Assembly (NCBI RefSeq): GCF_002776525.5
Contig: NC_045436.1
Span: forward strand, 99,819,696-99,883,695
Origin: Piliocolobus tephrosceles
Lineage: Eukaryota > Chordata > Mammalia > Primates > Cercopithecidae
DNA length: 64,000 nucleotides
Reading direction: 5' to 3'
Shown here: one piece after another, positions 22,029 through 34,760 of the stretch
Position numbering within the stretch: position 1 is the first letter of the stretch
Layout: each line of letters begins with the position of its first letter
Made by a program: the position numbers and the translations under genes
The notes under the pieces: model-generated
Seen by the model: only the letters and a program-made list of their open reading frames with translations
What the model was told of the DNA's origin: nothing
Databases searched by the model: none

Positions 22029-23580
22029 TTCTGCCTTGGCCCCTCCCAAATCTCATGTCCTCACATTTCAAAACTAATCACACCTTCCCAACAGTCCCAG
22101 AAAGTCTCAACTCATTTCAGCATTAACTCAAAAGTCCATAGTCCAAAGTCTTATCTGAGACAAGGCAAGTCCCTTCCACCTATGAGCCTGTAAAATCAAA
22201 AGGAAGTTAGTTATTTCCTAGATACAATAGGGTTACAGGCATTGGGTAAATACAGCCATTCCAAATGGGAGACATTGGTCAAAACAAAGGGGCTACAGGC
22301 CACATGCAAGTCCAAAATCCATCAGGGAAGTCAAATCTTAAAGCTCCAAAATAATCTCTCTTGATTCCATTTCTCACATCTGGGTCATGTTGATGCAAGA
22401 GATGGGTTCCCATGGTCTTGGGCAGCTCTGCCCCTGTGGTTTTGCAGGGTACAGCCTCCCTCCCAGCTGCTTTCATTGGCTGACATTGAGTATCTGTGGC
22501 TTTTCCAGGTGCACGGTGTAAGCTGTTGGTCGATCTACCATTCTAGGGTCTGGAGAACAGTGGCCCTCTTCTCACAGCTCCACTAAGCAGTGCCCCAGTA
22601 AGGACTCTGTGTGGGTGCTCTGATCACACATTTCCCTTCCACACTGCCTTAGTAGAGGTTCTCCATGAGGGCCCCACCCCTGCAGTAAACTTCTGCTTGG
22701 GTATCCAGGCATTTCCATACATCCTCTGAAATCTAGGCAGAGGATCCCAAACCCCAATTTTTGACTTCTGTGCACTCGCAGACTCAATACCACATGGAAG
22801 CTGCTAAGATTTTGGACTTGCACCCTCTGAAGCCACAGCCCAAGCTCTACGTTGCCTTTCAGCAATGGCTGGAGCAGTTGGGATTCAGGGCACCAAGACC
22901 CTAAGTTGCACACAGCACGGGTACCATTTTTTCCCCCTAGGTCTCAGAACCTGTTATGGGAGGGGTTGCAGTGAAGACCTCTGACATGCCATGGAGACAT
23001 TTCCCCATTGTCTTGGGAATTAACATTTGGCTCCTTATTACTTATGCAAATGTTTGCAGCCATCTTGAATTTCTCCCCAGAAAATGGGATTTTCTTTTCT
23101 ATTGCATTGTCAGGCTGCAAATTTTCCAAATTTTTATACTCTCCTTTCTTTATAACACTGAATGCCTTTAACAGCACCCAACTTACCTCTTGACTGCTTT
23201 GCTGCTTAGACATTTCTTCCACCGGATACCCTAAATCATCTCTCTCAAGTTCAAAGTTCCACAAATATCTAGGGCAGGGGAAAAATGCCGCCAGTCTCTT
23301 TGTAAAACATAACAAGAGTTACATTTGCTCCAGTTCCTAACAATTTTCTCATTTCCATCTGAGACCACCTCAGCCTGGACTTTGTTGTCCATAACATTAT
23401 CAGCATTTTGGCAAAACCATTCAACAAGTCTCTAGGAAGTTTCAAACTTTCTCACATTTTTCTATCTTCTTCTGAGCTATCCTAACTGTTCCAACTCCTG
23501 CCTGTTTCCCAGTTCCAATGTTCCTTCCACATTGTCAGGTATATTTTCACCAGTGCCCTGCTCTAGCGGTACTAATTTAC
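22029..23580 (-). repeat. THE1/MST internal region
   Basis: This non-coding remnant of a retroviral-like interior lies between the LTRs. Only frames shorter than about 125 codons remain. Confidence 0.85.
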
Positions 23581-23940
23581 CGTATTAGTCCGTTTTCATT
23601 CTGCTGATAAAGACATACCCAAGACTGGGCAATTTACAAAAGAAAGAGGTTTAATGGACTCACAGTCCCCTGTTGCTGGGGTGGCCTCACAATCATGGCA
23701 GAAGGTGAAAGGCACAGCTCACATGGTGGCAGATGAGAAGAATGAGAGCTAGGTGAAAGGAGTTTCCCCTTATAAGATCATCAAATCTCATGAGACTTAT
23801 TCACTACAATGAGACCAGTATGGGGGTAACACCACCATGATTCACTTATCTCCCACTGGCTCTCTCTCACAACATGTGGGAATTATGGGAGATGCAATTC
23901 AAGATGACATTTGGGTGGTGGACACAGTCAAACTATATTA
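23581..23940 (-). repeat. 5' LTR of the THE1/MST element
   Basis: The 360-bp LTR in reverse orientation begins 'cgtattagtccgttttcat' and ends 'cagtcaaactatatta'. Both termini have drifted from TG...CA. Confidence 0.88.
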
Positions 23941-25764
23941 GTTTTCTACAACTTTTATAAATGCATAGCGTATTATAAATACTCTAAATTAGTTGGTGAA
24001 TATTTAGCATTGTAGAATATATTCTACCTACATTTTCTGGGGAAATCAAAGTTATTTTGTTGTCATAACTCTTTTAAGCCAAATTGATTGGGTTTCATTT
24101 TTCATAAAAGATGCTTCTTTTAAGAATAGTAAATATAGCAAATCAGTAATATTGATACTGACATTAATTTGTGCCTACAACATCTAAGAGGGTATGCAGG
24201 GGAACATCTATTACCAAAAAGAAAAATAACAAAATGATTATTTATATATTGTGAAACAGAAAGGATGATTTAAAAATTTAGAAATTCATATACATACATA
24301 CAAATGCTTAAATGCTTATATTAATAGCTGTATTTTCTTCTTACTCCCTGCCTCCATCTTTCATCAAATCAAATTTCTGTCTATACAGATACCAAGTCCT
24401 ATGAGCTTCTGGAAATCCCTTCTCTTGCTGTCTGTTCTTTCTCCTTTTATTCTCCATGCTTTCTTTTGTCCTTCCCACTTCTCTGTTTGTGGCTCTCATC
24501 TTTTTTCCCTTAATAATGTCTGGTTCTTGTGACTTTGATAGTTGTTCCTATTTCTGTCCCAGGAGTGCTACTCAGATCTATCTCTGATGAAGGATTTACA
24601 TCCTTCAGCTTGGCCAGACTCCATCTAAAAGCTAGACCCCAATGAAAAACACAGGTCTTCATGTTCTAGTATTGACCTCTTCTCTTGATATAACTTTAAC
24701 ATCTTTTAGGTTGGCAGTGTCTTTCCTAAAGACAACTCTCCTCTTACCACTCCATCCCCTGAAACATGGATGGAGGGAGCAAAACAAGTGTCTTGGGTAA
24801 AAATGAAATCCCTTTCTATCACACTGGAGTCAATCCAATTCAGACCTGTTGCAAGCTCTACAACTGAGATGAGTCTACATGATTTTGGTTGGCAGCTAAC
24901 AAAGCTAAAAATTTTCCCTTTAAATGACAATGTCTAAGCTTTCGGAACCCAAAAAGAAATTATAAAAAGTTATTACCATACCTGTGTTGATACATAACAC
25001 TGTATCCCATAAATGTGTACAAATATTATAAGTCAACTAAAAACAAATTTTTTTAGAGGTTCTTATTTCATAAACTGCTCACCATTTTAGCTTAATTCTT
25101 TCAGATTTTACTGGAGTTATTAAAATTCGTAACAATAACAACAGTCATTCAAATTAAAAATGACTCAAGGACTACAAATTCCCAATAAAGAGAGAAAGCA
25201 CAAAGGGAAATTAGGAAATGTAAAAAAACTGAAATGACAAGGCTAGTTTGAGATACTTAGTGGTAAAAAACCTTAAAATCTTAAAGACACATATATTTAA
25301 CCTGAGGGCAAAGAGGAAAATTTCACATACTATTGCAAGTGGCTTCCTAAGATTTTAGAAATAAGAACAATGGCAAATAACTGTTATTTGGATTGGAGCA
25401 AACATACCATAGGACCAGAAGCCATAGCAATTAGATACCTACTATCATCGGTAGTTGAAAATTCTACAGTTTCTTTCTAATTTTTAAACTTATATTTTCA
25501 TTTTACTTTTCTTTTCAACCTTGAAGGTCCTTTATTGATTTTCTTATATTTCATTATTTCAAAACACAGTACGTGCTACCTTGAAGCTTGAATTTTTAAG
25601 AAATTTCCTTCAAGCATAGGTCTTAAGTATTAACATTTTTCTTGAATGGTCATATTTATTATTAGCACACAATGGTTCAAAACAACATACATTTATTATG
25701 TTTTATATATAATTATTAAATATCAAAACTGACATTTAGGAATGTTCAAAATGCATTTGTTTTT
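23941..25764. other. Unassigned DNA
   Basis: No gene is recognised. The pyrimidine-rich stretch at 24340-24600 could be an old L2 piece, but I cannot confirm it. Confidence 0.4.
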
Positions 25765-25890
25765 TATTTGAACTCTTTATTTTAGAAATTTTCAAATGCA
25801 CAAAGAAGTTGAAAGAAGAGCACCATGAATATCTTCACACCCTTTGCCTAGATTCAACAGTTGTTCATGTTTGGGCACATTTGCTTCAGG
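25765..25890 (-). repeat. Old L1M 3'-end fragment
   Basis: The run 'attttcaaatgcacaaagaa' followed by 'cctagattcaacagttgttc' resembles antisense L1M 3' UTR sequence. Confidence 0.5.
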
Positions 25891-26428
25891 TGATTAAGTA
25901 TATGTAATACAGACTGGCATTATGTTTCTCAAGAGGCCCAGATTTAACATGAAATCCTGTAAATAAATTGTTACTCAGGTACCCTTCTGTCTTTTTAAAT
26001 TTTTTGTAGGAATTATAGACTGAAAGGACTCTCACCTCCTCGATTATTCCTGAGATGTCCTTGAAAATGTCTTGTATGCATATGAGTAAGCTCCATTGGC
26101 TATCACCTGACATTATTATCTTCTTGCCTTTACATAGCCTTCCATGGAGAAACCAGTGGTATCTGTGAAAGCATGCAACAGAAATCCCCCAAGTCACAGG
26201 TATACCCAAAGGTACCTAACCTTGCCAATAGGCATCAAGATCTTTGACCCAACATTTCCTTAGCATTACCCCCTAAAAATGCACTCTTTGCTCACAGACT
26301 GTTACTGATGTTCTGAGTTTTCTCATGTTCTTGATGCCCTGGAACCAACTACATTTGTGAATGTTTTCCTGTCCCCTCTTTCATGCTATGTAAATCACAT
26401 AGGTACTGTGCAGCTTACCTTAATACTT
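25891..26428. other. Unassigned DNA
   Basis: It may continue the adjacent L1M remnant, but no motif is firm enough to call. Confidence 0.35.
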
Positions 26429-26440
26429 TTGTTTTTTCTT

Positions 26441-26444
26441 TTTC

Positions 26445-26478
<34 letters not shown>

Positions 26479-26655
26479 GGAGACGGAGTCTCCCTCTGTC
26501 GCCCAGGCTGGAGTGCAGTGGCGCGATCTCGGCTCACTGCAAGCTCCGCCTCCTGGGTTCATGCCATTCTCCTGCCTCAGCCTCCTAAGTAGCTGGGACT
26601 ACAGGTGCCTGACACCATGCCCGGCTAATTTTTTGTATTTTCAGTAGAGACAGGG
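26441..26655 (-). mobile_element. 5'-truncated AluY-like element, minus strand
   Basis: It carries the AluY-type block 'gcaagctccgcctcctgggt' and 'catgccattctcctgcct'. The element stops at 'gtagagacaggg', so about 100 bp of its 5' end is missing. A 12-bp TSD, 'ttgttttttctt', lies at 26429-26440 and 26656-26667, which shows that truncation happened at insertion. Confidence 0.93.
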
Positions 26656-27190
26656 TTGTTTTTTCTTAATAAATGACTGTTGCTCTTTGGCCTACAACTT
26701 ACGCCCATCACCAAAAGACTCAAACATGACTTCATATGAACAGAGTCCTTGCCACCATGCAACACTAAGTGAAATCTGTTCCCCCTCTCTGATTTCTGAA
26801 GCCTTATTGGGCCTGATTTGTCTGCCTTTCTTCTTTTCTCTTAGGAAAAATTCTGTCCTGCAGGTTTTCAGTCTTTCATGCAAGCTGATCCCCAATGATC
26901 CTACTATACCTCAATACTAGTTGTAGACAGCACTCAAGCTTGAGCTCCTCTGCCTTCCCCAAAATTCATGCACATATACAAACAGCACTTATGAAATAGC
27001 CCGAAGGTGAATCCCAACTTAACTTATCAGCAAATATGTTAAAACATGGTAATTAAAAATAAGAAAAATTAATAACTAAAGGATGAAGTTAAGAAAGAAA
27101 AATATTTATTGATGGTCAACTTGAGTATAACCTTAAAAAAAGAAAAAGTATATGATTTAGATTGTTGTTGAATTCCAGGAACAAAGGCTG

Positions 27191-27255
27191 CTAGTATCTT
27201 TAGCTAGTATAACTAGCTAGTATAACTATAAGTAGTACAACTAGCTAATATAACT
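27191..27255. repeat. Degenerate tandem repeat of 'ctagtataa'-type units
   Basis: Imperfect copies of 'agctagtataact' are repeated about five times. Confidence 0.8.
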
Positions 27256-28090
27256 CCAGACTTTTGGGATGGGGGTAAACCAGGGATTACCAATTTTGAT
27301 GAAGTTTAAAATTTCTTCTTCATTTTGAAACCAATAAAGCAAACCCAACTACTTGGTTTATCTCAGTTTTGCAGTTTGGTAGTTTTGGGTTTTATAGAAG
27401 TATACATGAAAGAGCATTTCAACATATTTTAGGTTTCTACTCCTTACATCATTAAGCTGGAATGTTTTTAAAGTTTGGGTGATGTTCTCTTTTGACTAGA
27501 CTGCATGAGTGAATGCAGTAACTGTCAGAGGTAACCGATCTTTTCATGGTTTCTAATGGGTGTAATGTCTAGTGCAATCATTTAAAACTTCATTTGCTGC
27601 TTTTAAAATAGAAACATACTTTAAAATTTTGTTGTAATTTCACATCCTTGTCCAGTTGTGTTTCCTTTCCAGAAAAGCAACAATAACCAAGGGCTGCATA
27701 AAAACCAACAAATCAAAATGACTTGTCTTTAAAGACTTTTCAATATTACTTTTACCTTATCAACATTACACATTTAAATAAGAAGAATGCCTTTTTTTTC
27801 CAAATTGATTTTTTTTTTATTTTTGACCCACAGTCCCTGGAATCTTAGAAAACATAATTTGTTCCAACTTAAGCATTATATGTTGTAATAATTTCTTAGT
27901 TATCACTATTTATTCAATGTATTTTAGTAGAAAAATTAACTTTACTCACAAAATAAGTGAATTAGTAAGGGATTCCATGAATGTATTCCTTGTTATTAGA
28001 GGAGCTGTTTTTAATGTTAAAGTTTTCAACTTCTTTTTAAAAGTAATGACAGTTAATTTTTACTATTTCAAGAAAAATCATTGCATTTCA

Positions 28091-28136
28091 ACTTGCATTA
28101 GTCAATTGCAACTGGCATTAGTCAGTTGCAACTGGC
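28091..28136. repeat. 20-bp tandem duplication
   Basis: 'acttgcattagtcaattgca' is followed at once by 'actggcattagtcagttgca' (17 of 20 identical) and a partial third copy. Confidence 0.9.
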
Positions 28137-28248
28137 TAGAAGACACAGGCTGGTGGGTGCTGTGATGCATCCACATTTTCTTTTTCTCTTTCCATTCCAT
28201 ATTTTGTGGGAAAAGAGGGCAGCATTCCAAAATCTCACATTTTCATTT

Positions 28249-28303
28249 GTTCCTCTCACTGGCTTCTCATTCATATGTATGTTCCTCTCACTGGCTTCTC
28301 ATT
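28249..28303. repeat. 23-bp direct repeat at 32-bp spacing
   Basis: An identical 23-base unit beginning 'gttcctctcactggcttct' occurs at 28249-28271 and 28281-28303. Confidence 0.92.
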
Positions 28304-29974
28304 ATTTTATTTCTGTTTTGTTTTTATATATTACATTTGATTTCCTCTTATCCTCTCTGTAATGAAGTATTTATGTTATTTTCCTTTCCCCTAACTACAA
28401 TGAAAAGCAAAGCAACCCTCAAATGAGAATCAGGAAAAGAAAAAATGGCCCAATTTTCTTTTAATCTTTATAAATAGCACTCAGTTGAAATTTCTGATTT
28501 CTGAACTGTTCTCTCTTCTTTCTTGTAGTTAAATGAAATAGAGTAGTAAAAAGAAAACAACAGAGTATTTGCTCCTATTAAAAATTTTGAAATATTACAT
28601 TAAATTTAATTCAAAACAATACTTAAAAATTTTGTTTTTCAGGATTTTCATAGACCTCTAGAGAAAGAATTAATTTCTATGTGCCTTATCCTTCAACTGC
28701 AATTAGATGAAATCTGAGTTTGCAGGATATAAAAGGTTTTCATTTGACAGTTATTTTATGGGTCATGCATGCATTTGTGTGATACGTATTAGTGGCTTAA
28801 ATATATTTTATATGGTAATTTCTAAAAAAAAAACAGGTGCCAAGTTGGTACTAAGCACTCAATAAATCTTTGGCAATTAAGCATGCCTGTTAGCCATTGA
28901 AAGCCTTGCCAAGATTTGGGATTCAAGAGAGGGCAAAATGGGGCCAGGAGGGTTGAGGGTAAGCATTGATGACAATCTTGTAGGATATTTTTGTTGGAGA
29001 ACACAGACTTTAATTGTCCTTTATATTTTGACTTTAAAATTCTATTTTAACTTGCACGGTGAGAAAAGTTGCCCTATTTCACTTCAGAATTATTTAAATT
29101 ATTCTAATGATGCTATTATCTTCTTGGCAATATATAATACAGATATGCATGTAAATATTTTGGCATTTATTTGCAAATATGTCACAAAATTTAATTCCTA
29201 ATAAGCATACCTTAAATTCGAGTTTCAAATTATATAAAAATGCAATCACTATGTACAATAGTTTAGAACTCTTATGTAAGAATTCCTTAAAACTGAAGTT
29301 TCTTTAGTTGGCCTCAATCGAAAGACAAGTTTGTATTCAGAAGGTACAGGGAAAATAATTTCAATCCAGATGTGAGTGTGTGTGTAGGTATGATTTATTT
29401 TCCTTAAATACTATTTAAATCAATTAGTTTTCTTAATATACATTTAAAAGTAGAAAGAGCATTTGAATCTTAAAAGAAAAACTTCTCATAAAACATTCTC
29501 ATGAAAGAATCTTTACTAATCATTTGGAAAGCTTATTTATTCTTTATTTTTTAAACAAATTGGTAAGGCAGAAATGGCCTAAATACTGCTACAGAATAAA
29601 ATTTCAAGTCCCTTCATAAAAAATTATAATGTGGTTAAATTCATGGGTGGCTTGTTTTGCTTATGTCTCCAAGTGTTTGGTGACTAGTAGCAATTCTGCA
29701 GGGACTCCTAAAAAAACACATGATCTTCTAAGTGCCTATGCTGAGTTTTAAATGGTTACATGAAAGGCTGTCTGATAGAACAGACATTGTTTTCACTACT
29801 TTCCTGTGCCTAGCTTAAAAAGATGGTCAGTTTAAGAAATGTTTCTTTTGAAAAAAATTATGCTTAATGAATTATTTAATTTATTGTAACTGAAATGAGA
29901 ATGTGGACATGTTTTCTCAGTGCAGTTTTTATATTTGAATTAGATACAAGACTAGGAACAGTTATGATTTTAAT

Positions 29975-30145
29975 TCTTAATCATCATTGCAAAATATTAC
30001 CATCCTTGTTTTTGTGGATGAGAAAATATAAGACTAGAAAAGAATAAGCAGCCTGTCCTAGGTCACACAACTAAGAAGTATTCAAGTCCAAGCTTGCCTT
30101 TTGCCAAAGCTGATGTTTTTCTGTTAAATCACATAGCCCCATCCT
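29975..30145 (-). repeat. MIR SINE fragment
   Basis: The reverse-complement MIR core 'gtcctaggtcacacaactaa' is preceded by 'tttgtggatgagaaaatata'. Confidence 0.75.
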
Positions 30146-32010
30146 TAAAATATGGCACCTATCAGGAAACACTCTAGAGACATTTGAAGGAAGCTCTGGA
30201 TGAATAAATTTTAGGCTTTCTTCTGCTAACTCAATGAGGTGTGAAATTGCGTAAGCACTTCACCACCAGCCTATCAAAAATTAGAACATTTTCATTGTGT
30301 CAGATTTGTAATTCATGAAAGAGCCTTGTAAATTTAATGCTACATGTTACTGAATACAGAAAAGGGTGTTTAAAATTATAGCATCTTTTATAATGCTATA
30401 ATTAATCCAGGATCATTCTTCAAAAAGCAATTCAATGAAAATATAAATAGCTTTTTACAATTATTTTTTTCTTCTTCAAACTACTCATAATTCTGCAGTT
30501 AACCAGTAAATGTTTTTGGAGGAGCTGTTTGAAGTAATAATAGAGCTGAATGTGAACTCAGTGAAGATCTCAAACACTATTAATCTAGTATTCTATTGTA
30601 AGTATGCTAATATAACGTATCTGGCAGGAGATGGAATTCTTAACATGTAGCATACTGATGCATAATTAGTTTATACTATATAGTTATTTTAGAGTCCGGC
30701 ATATCCCTCAGGTTTTGGCAAACTTTAGTGCGAGCAGCAACTTTCTGAACCTCTTTCCATCCTTTAGAAGTATCCTACTTGGATATGAATTGTTTACCAA
30801 GGTCGGTGGGTCAGAGTACTGGGTGTTAATCAAGACAGAATGAAGGGTTGCAGGTTAGAGACCTGTGGAAAGTGTTAATTGTTCATGTGTGCCTGGCCTG
30901 TATAGTATCTGATTAGGTCTGTCACATTCAGCAAAGCCCCTAAGTGCCTAGTGGAGGTTGCCATTTATTGCAAATGCTGGGAATGCCTAGGGAAAATGAC
31001 CTCTGCTCATCTCAGTGTGGATTTATCTCTTGGTCTCTTTGATCAGGGAGGAAAAATTTTGTTTTTATTGTTAGTTTCTGTAATTGGCCCTCACATCCTC
31101 CTTTCTATGTTTGTAAACAAACTGATTAACTGTTCCTGGTCATAATTAAACAGGGCCGGGAGAGTAAAAGGAAGCCTCCATGAAATAAATCTACAGTCAG
31201 GATGTGGTCACTATTTCCAAAACACAGAGATTGTTTCTAATCCCATAAAGTTTTCACCTCATTTTACCCAAGATGAAAAAAAAAAAAAAATTGGTTGAAT
31301 TTTAAAACAGTCTGACCATGTTTCTTCATGGCCTATCCTGAAAATCACCTAAAATAGCTAGGTTGGTGAAAAAGTAAGAGAAACCAAAGATAACTACTTT
31401 TCTCCCAGATAAAAAAGACTTCATGCTACTTGCATTTAATTCTTTTTACTATGTGAGGTTAAGCAAAGAGGAAAAGAAGTCACTGATGGAGTTTTATTTA
31501 TACAACTGAGGACAGAACAACACAACTTTCAATGGATAGCAAAGATTCATGTTTCATAGACTTAACAACTTTTCTTAGAACCATCCAAAATAATACAGGC
31601 CTTCCTTAAGACACAGAGTATGTCACCTCAACCCATAACTCTGGGGACTGAGCAAATGTTTATTTTTACTACTCATTTTGCTCGGTGGGGATAGTCACTT
31701 AAGATTAAATAATATATTGCAGGGTTTATTTTTATGGCTTCTTCCTAAAACTGTCCTGTGGAAAAGGCCCCTTTCAAGCTAAGATTGAAAGAAAAGGCTT
31801 ACAGATTGCCCTTTCTCAGTGCTGTTTTCATTGCAGCTTTGGAGTATTAAGGGATTTGGAAAGTTAAGATAAGATCCCCAATCCTAACATGCCTCGTTTT
31901 TATCTAAACAAAATGTAAAACCCAAGTAAGGGTGTTCATTATACTGAAGCAAATCAAAGGGACTACTAAACTTTGTTGCTTAAAAGCTATAATGGTTAAG
32001 TGGTTAAATG
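30146..32010. other. Unassigned DNA
   Basis: No gene is found. About 30780-31200 is more GC-balanced than its surroundings and free of recognised repeats. Confidence 0.4.
31358..31412 (+). repeat. Possible MADE1 (mariner MITE) remnant
   Basis: 'taggttggtgaaaaagtaa' resembles the MADE1 terminus (consensus about TTAGGTTGGTGCAAAAGTAA). The far side, 'aactacttttctcccagata', resembles its inverted copy in about 16 of 22 positions. The middle is short. This is a weak call. Confidence 0.35.
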
Positions 32011-32180
32011 TTGAACACACATGTAAGCAGACATCAAGACAAGAATTTTCTTAATAACAATTTTGGTAAGAAATTTGAGGAATAACTCTTAAAGTAGAAA
32101 GTATTTATAGTTTCCCACTTCTCTTAAATTCTTATTTCCATTTCATTTCCCCCATAAGTAATTATATCATGGCCATAGTC
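32011..32180. other. Donor copy of the 170-bp segment inserted at 21753
   Basis: This 170-bp AT-rich block matches 21753-21922 in the same orientation. It lies in otherwise unique-looking DNA without repeat termini. The other copy interrupts an LTR, so this one is the likelier source. Confidence 0.8.
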
Positions 32181-34659
32181 CCCACCCACATTAAGTTTTG
32201 GGGCATATTCATATGTTATTTTCTTTCACTGTCTTCCAAGTCAGTTATCTAAATTGCCCCCATGTCCTCTGCTTAAATGCAGACTTGAATGGTATTTACT
32301 GAAAACTTATAAGAAAAAGTCATCGTATATGTTATCAAAGTGTATTTGAAAATAATTAGATATAGATTATATGACATACCAATGACATAATTGTATATTT
32401 AATGTACCTACTAAAATTTGAATTGTCCTTTCCAGCCAAGCAAAGAGTGTTTGATGTTATAAAAATGTGGAAAACTTTTCTTGGGGATTCCTTTAAAATG
32501 TTTCTTGGTTTCTTTGTAAGACAAACACTATAAACTCATAGTTTAATTTATCAACTTAATAAAGTGATTTTATACACCAAACTGCTTTATATTTCTGACT
32601 TCTGTTATTCTTGCTTTTGTAATACTTATGTGTCTATTTTGAATTTCATGAAACCTCTCTTGCTTAGAACTACAAACTAACAAAAACAATGTGTTTAGCT
32701 TTTACACTTTACTCATACGGAGTGAAATAGATTGTGCAACTATTTATTTCTGAATAAAACGAGAGCAAGTACGGGGAAATCTTTGTTAATGTCTTAGGTT
32801 TCCATTGCTTTGGTTTCTTATAGCTGTTTTGAAGTTGCGTATGGTTACACAATAGCAAATCTGGAGTTTTGTTTTAATTTACATTGGAGAGAATTGGGTA
32901 AGTGCTACAGTTACCTAAAGGGTTGAGGGGATAAAAATTGATGCACTTATTCAACTCTCCCTTAAAGCTACTATCATAGCATTAAAGAATGGCAATTTAT
33001 TTACATTTATCATTGCTCCTGGGAGAGCAGGTGTGATTTTTAGAACCTTAACATGTTTTACATATAAAACAAACATGTATAATGTATTAATAAATTAAAA
33101 TTCTTATAAATCATGGATAATAACTAGTGTTGAAATAACTTTGCTTAATTTTGTTTGATAGGAAAGATTTTTCTCATAATATATGTGTTATTTAAAAAAA
33201 TATGATTCCACAAAAATCCTAAAACCAATAAAACAAAATTCCTGTGGCTTGATGGTCTCAGGAGTGTGATGTGAAATGGGGTTGCACATAATTATGTGGT
33301 TTTTTTTTTTTTCTTTTCTTTTAGGTTCTGACTTGTTTTTAGACTGCATTTGTTCCTCTTCTTGTAAACAGCAGATAACTTGAACTGATAGGTCTGGTTA
33401 AACAAAAAGCTACTGAGGGAGAAAAGGTAAATTTTATAGGATTTCTAAATTCACAAACAAAGCTTTACAAGTTAGCATTGAACATTTCATTTACATTTAA
33501 ATAAGCAAGCATTGAACAAGATGGAATTAATTTTGCTTCAGGTCATCATCATTGTAAACTATAATAAGGTATAAGCACAGAAATGATTGAAGTTCTAGCA
33601 CAGATCAAGGAACCTGCACAAGGTCTAATAACCAAAATATCACCGGGTAAGATGAATAAAATTTAATATTTCTTGTGATGACATTGAATTTTTTAAAGAA
33701 AAAAGATCTGTTGACTTTATGTGTGTATGAATTAAGTTTAGAAAAGACTGTCTGGAAATTTGTTTACTGAAAGTTTATTTATCTACTTTCTTTTCTCTAA
33801 ATCCCTCCTACAGGAAGGCATTTAAGGGTTACTATTCTTGAAAGTCTTCTCATTGTTTTAATTAAGGATCCTCAGCAGTTTTCCCATTGTGAAGTGAAAA
33901 ATAAAGAATTAATTGTACTCTTAAATGTCTGTTTTGCAAATTCTGGATCATTTTTCTGTATTCACACAGAAAAATGGAAGCTTTATGTGAAATGGCTATA
34001 TTTTTGTCTAAGGAAGTGTGCAGAAAGTATTTAGCTATTGTGTTTATAAGAAAGTGTTGCTGACACTTCGGTGAATGAATGAATATTTGGCTTATGGTGT
34101 AGTTTAGGGATGGATCTGGTACTGTGTAAGTGTTTATGATAAGGCATCTGGTAGTTAATATATGCTCTGAGCACTTGTTTTAATCCTCTAAAATGGTAGA
34201 AATGGTCAGTCCTTTTGAAGATAATTTTATGATACTAAATAATAGCCAGATACTACCAAATAAACTTGTGTCTGGACTGAAGTGAACATATAACAAAATG
34301 CAAGGTGTGAATGGACCCATTTTAGTCACCAATTTATATTTTCTTTGAAAAATCAGCACAGGAAAAACAAATGTATTTTTCATGTCTTGTATGTTTCATT
34401 TTTGTAATAACTTGGAGGCTATAAAAAGTGACATAAGGAAACTATAGCTTATTACCTTTGATAAGAAAGTTTCACATTTTTAGTACCTTATATTTGATTA
34501 AATGTAAAAATTTAAAAAGTTGATGTAGGCGAAATGAAGGATATACAACCTGATTGCATAGTGATAAAATAGACATCATTTGTTGTGTCTTTATTCTGCG
34601 TGAGAAACCTGATAGATTTATATACAATTTAAAAATCTTTACAATAGAATTGCATGAAT
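32181..34659. other. Unassigned AT-rich DNA
   Basis: No gene or named repeat is seen. A T-rich run at 33300-33324 is the only simple feature. Confidence 0.4.
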
Positions 34660-34760
34660 GGCAGATTTTTTTTCATTTTACTTATGAGTAAACTGAGGCT
34701 CAGAGAGATTAAACGATCTGTCTAGGGTCACACCACTAACACCTTGCCCTGCTGGGATAC
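34660..34760 (-). repeat. MIR SINE fragment
   Basis: The reverse MIR core is well conserved: 'agtaaactgaggctcagaga' followed by 'gtctagggtcacaccactaa'. Confidence 0.85.

Larger units (their letters stand above)
21422..23940 (-). mobile_element. Full-length THE1/MST MaLR element, minus strand
   Basis: Two LTRs in reverse orientation (21422-22028 and 23581-23940) bracket a 1,552-bp internal region. The internal edge 'ttctgccttggcccctccca' and the block 'gtccatagtccaaagtctta' match THE1/MST internal sequence as I know it. MaLRs are non-autonomous endogenous retroviral-like elements. The internal region has no long open frame, and I see no env. Flanking pentamers (CATTT and GTTTT) agree in only 3 of 5 positions, so the TSD is uncertain. 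Confidence 0.9.
26668..29974. other. Unassigned DNA with three short tandem duplications
   Basis: No gene or interspersed repeat is confidently seen over 3.3 kb. The tandem duplications are listed separately. Confidence 0.4.

Noticed and set aside
22572..23315. Frames of 113 and 123 codons on the minus strand
   Set aside because: They lie inside the THE1/MST internal region, which is non-coding here, and show no recognisable protein domain.
23946..25764. Possible exon or gene between THE1 and L1M
   Set aside because: No long frame, splice-like structure or codon pattern stands out.
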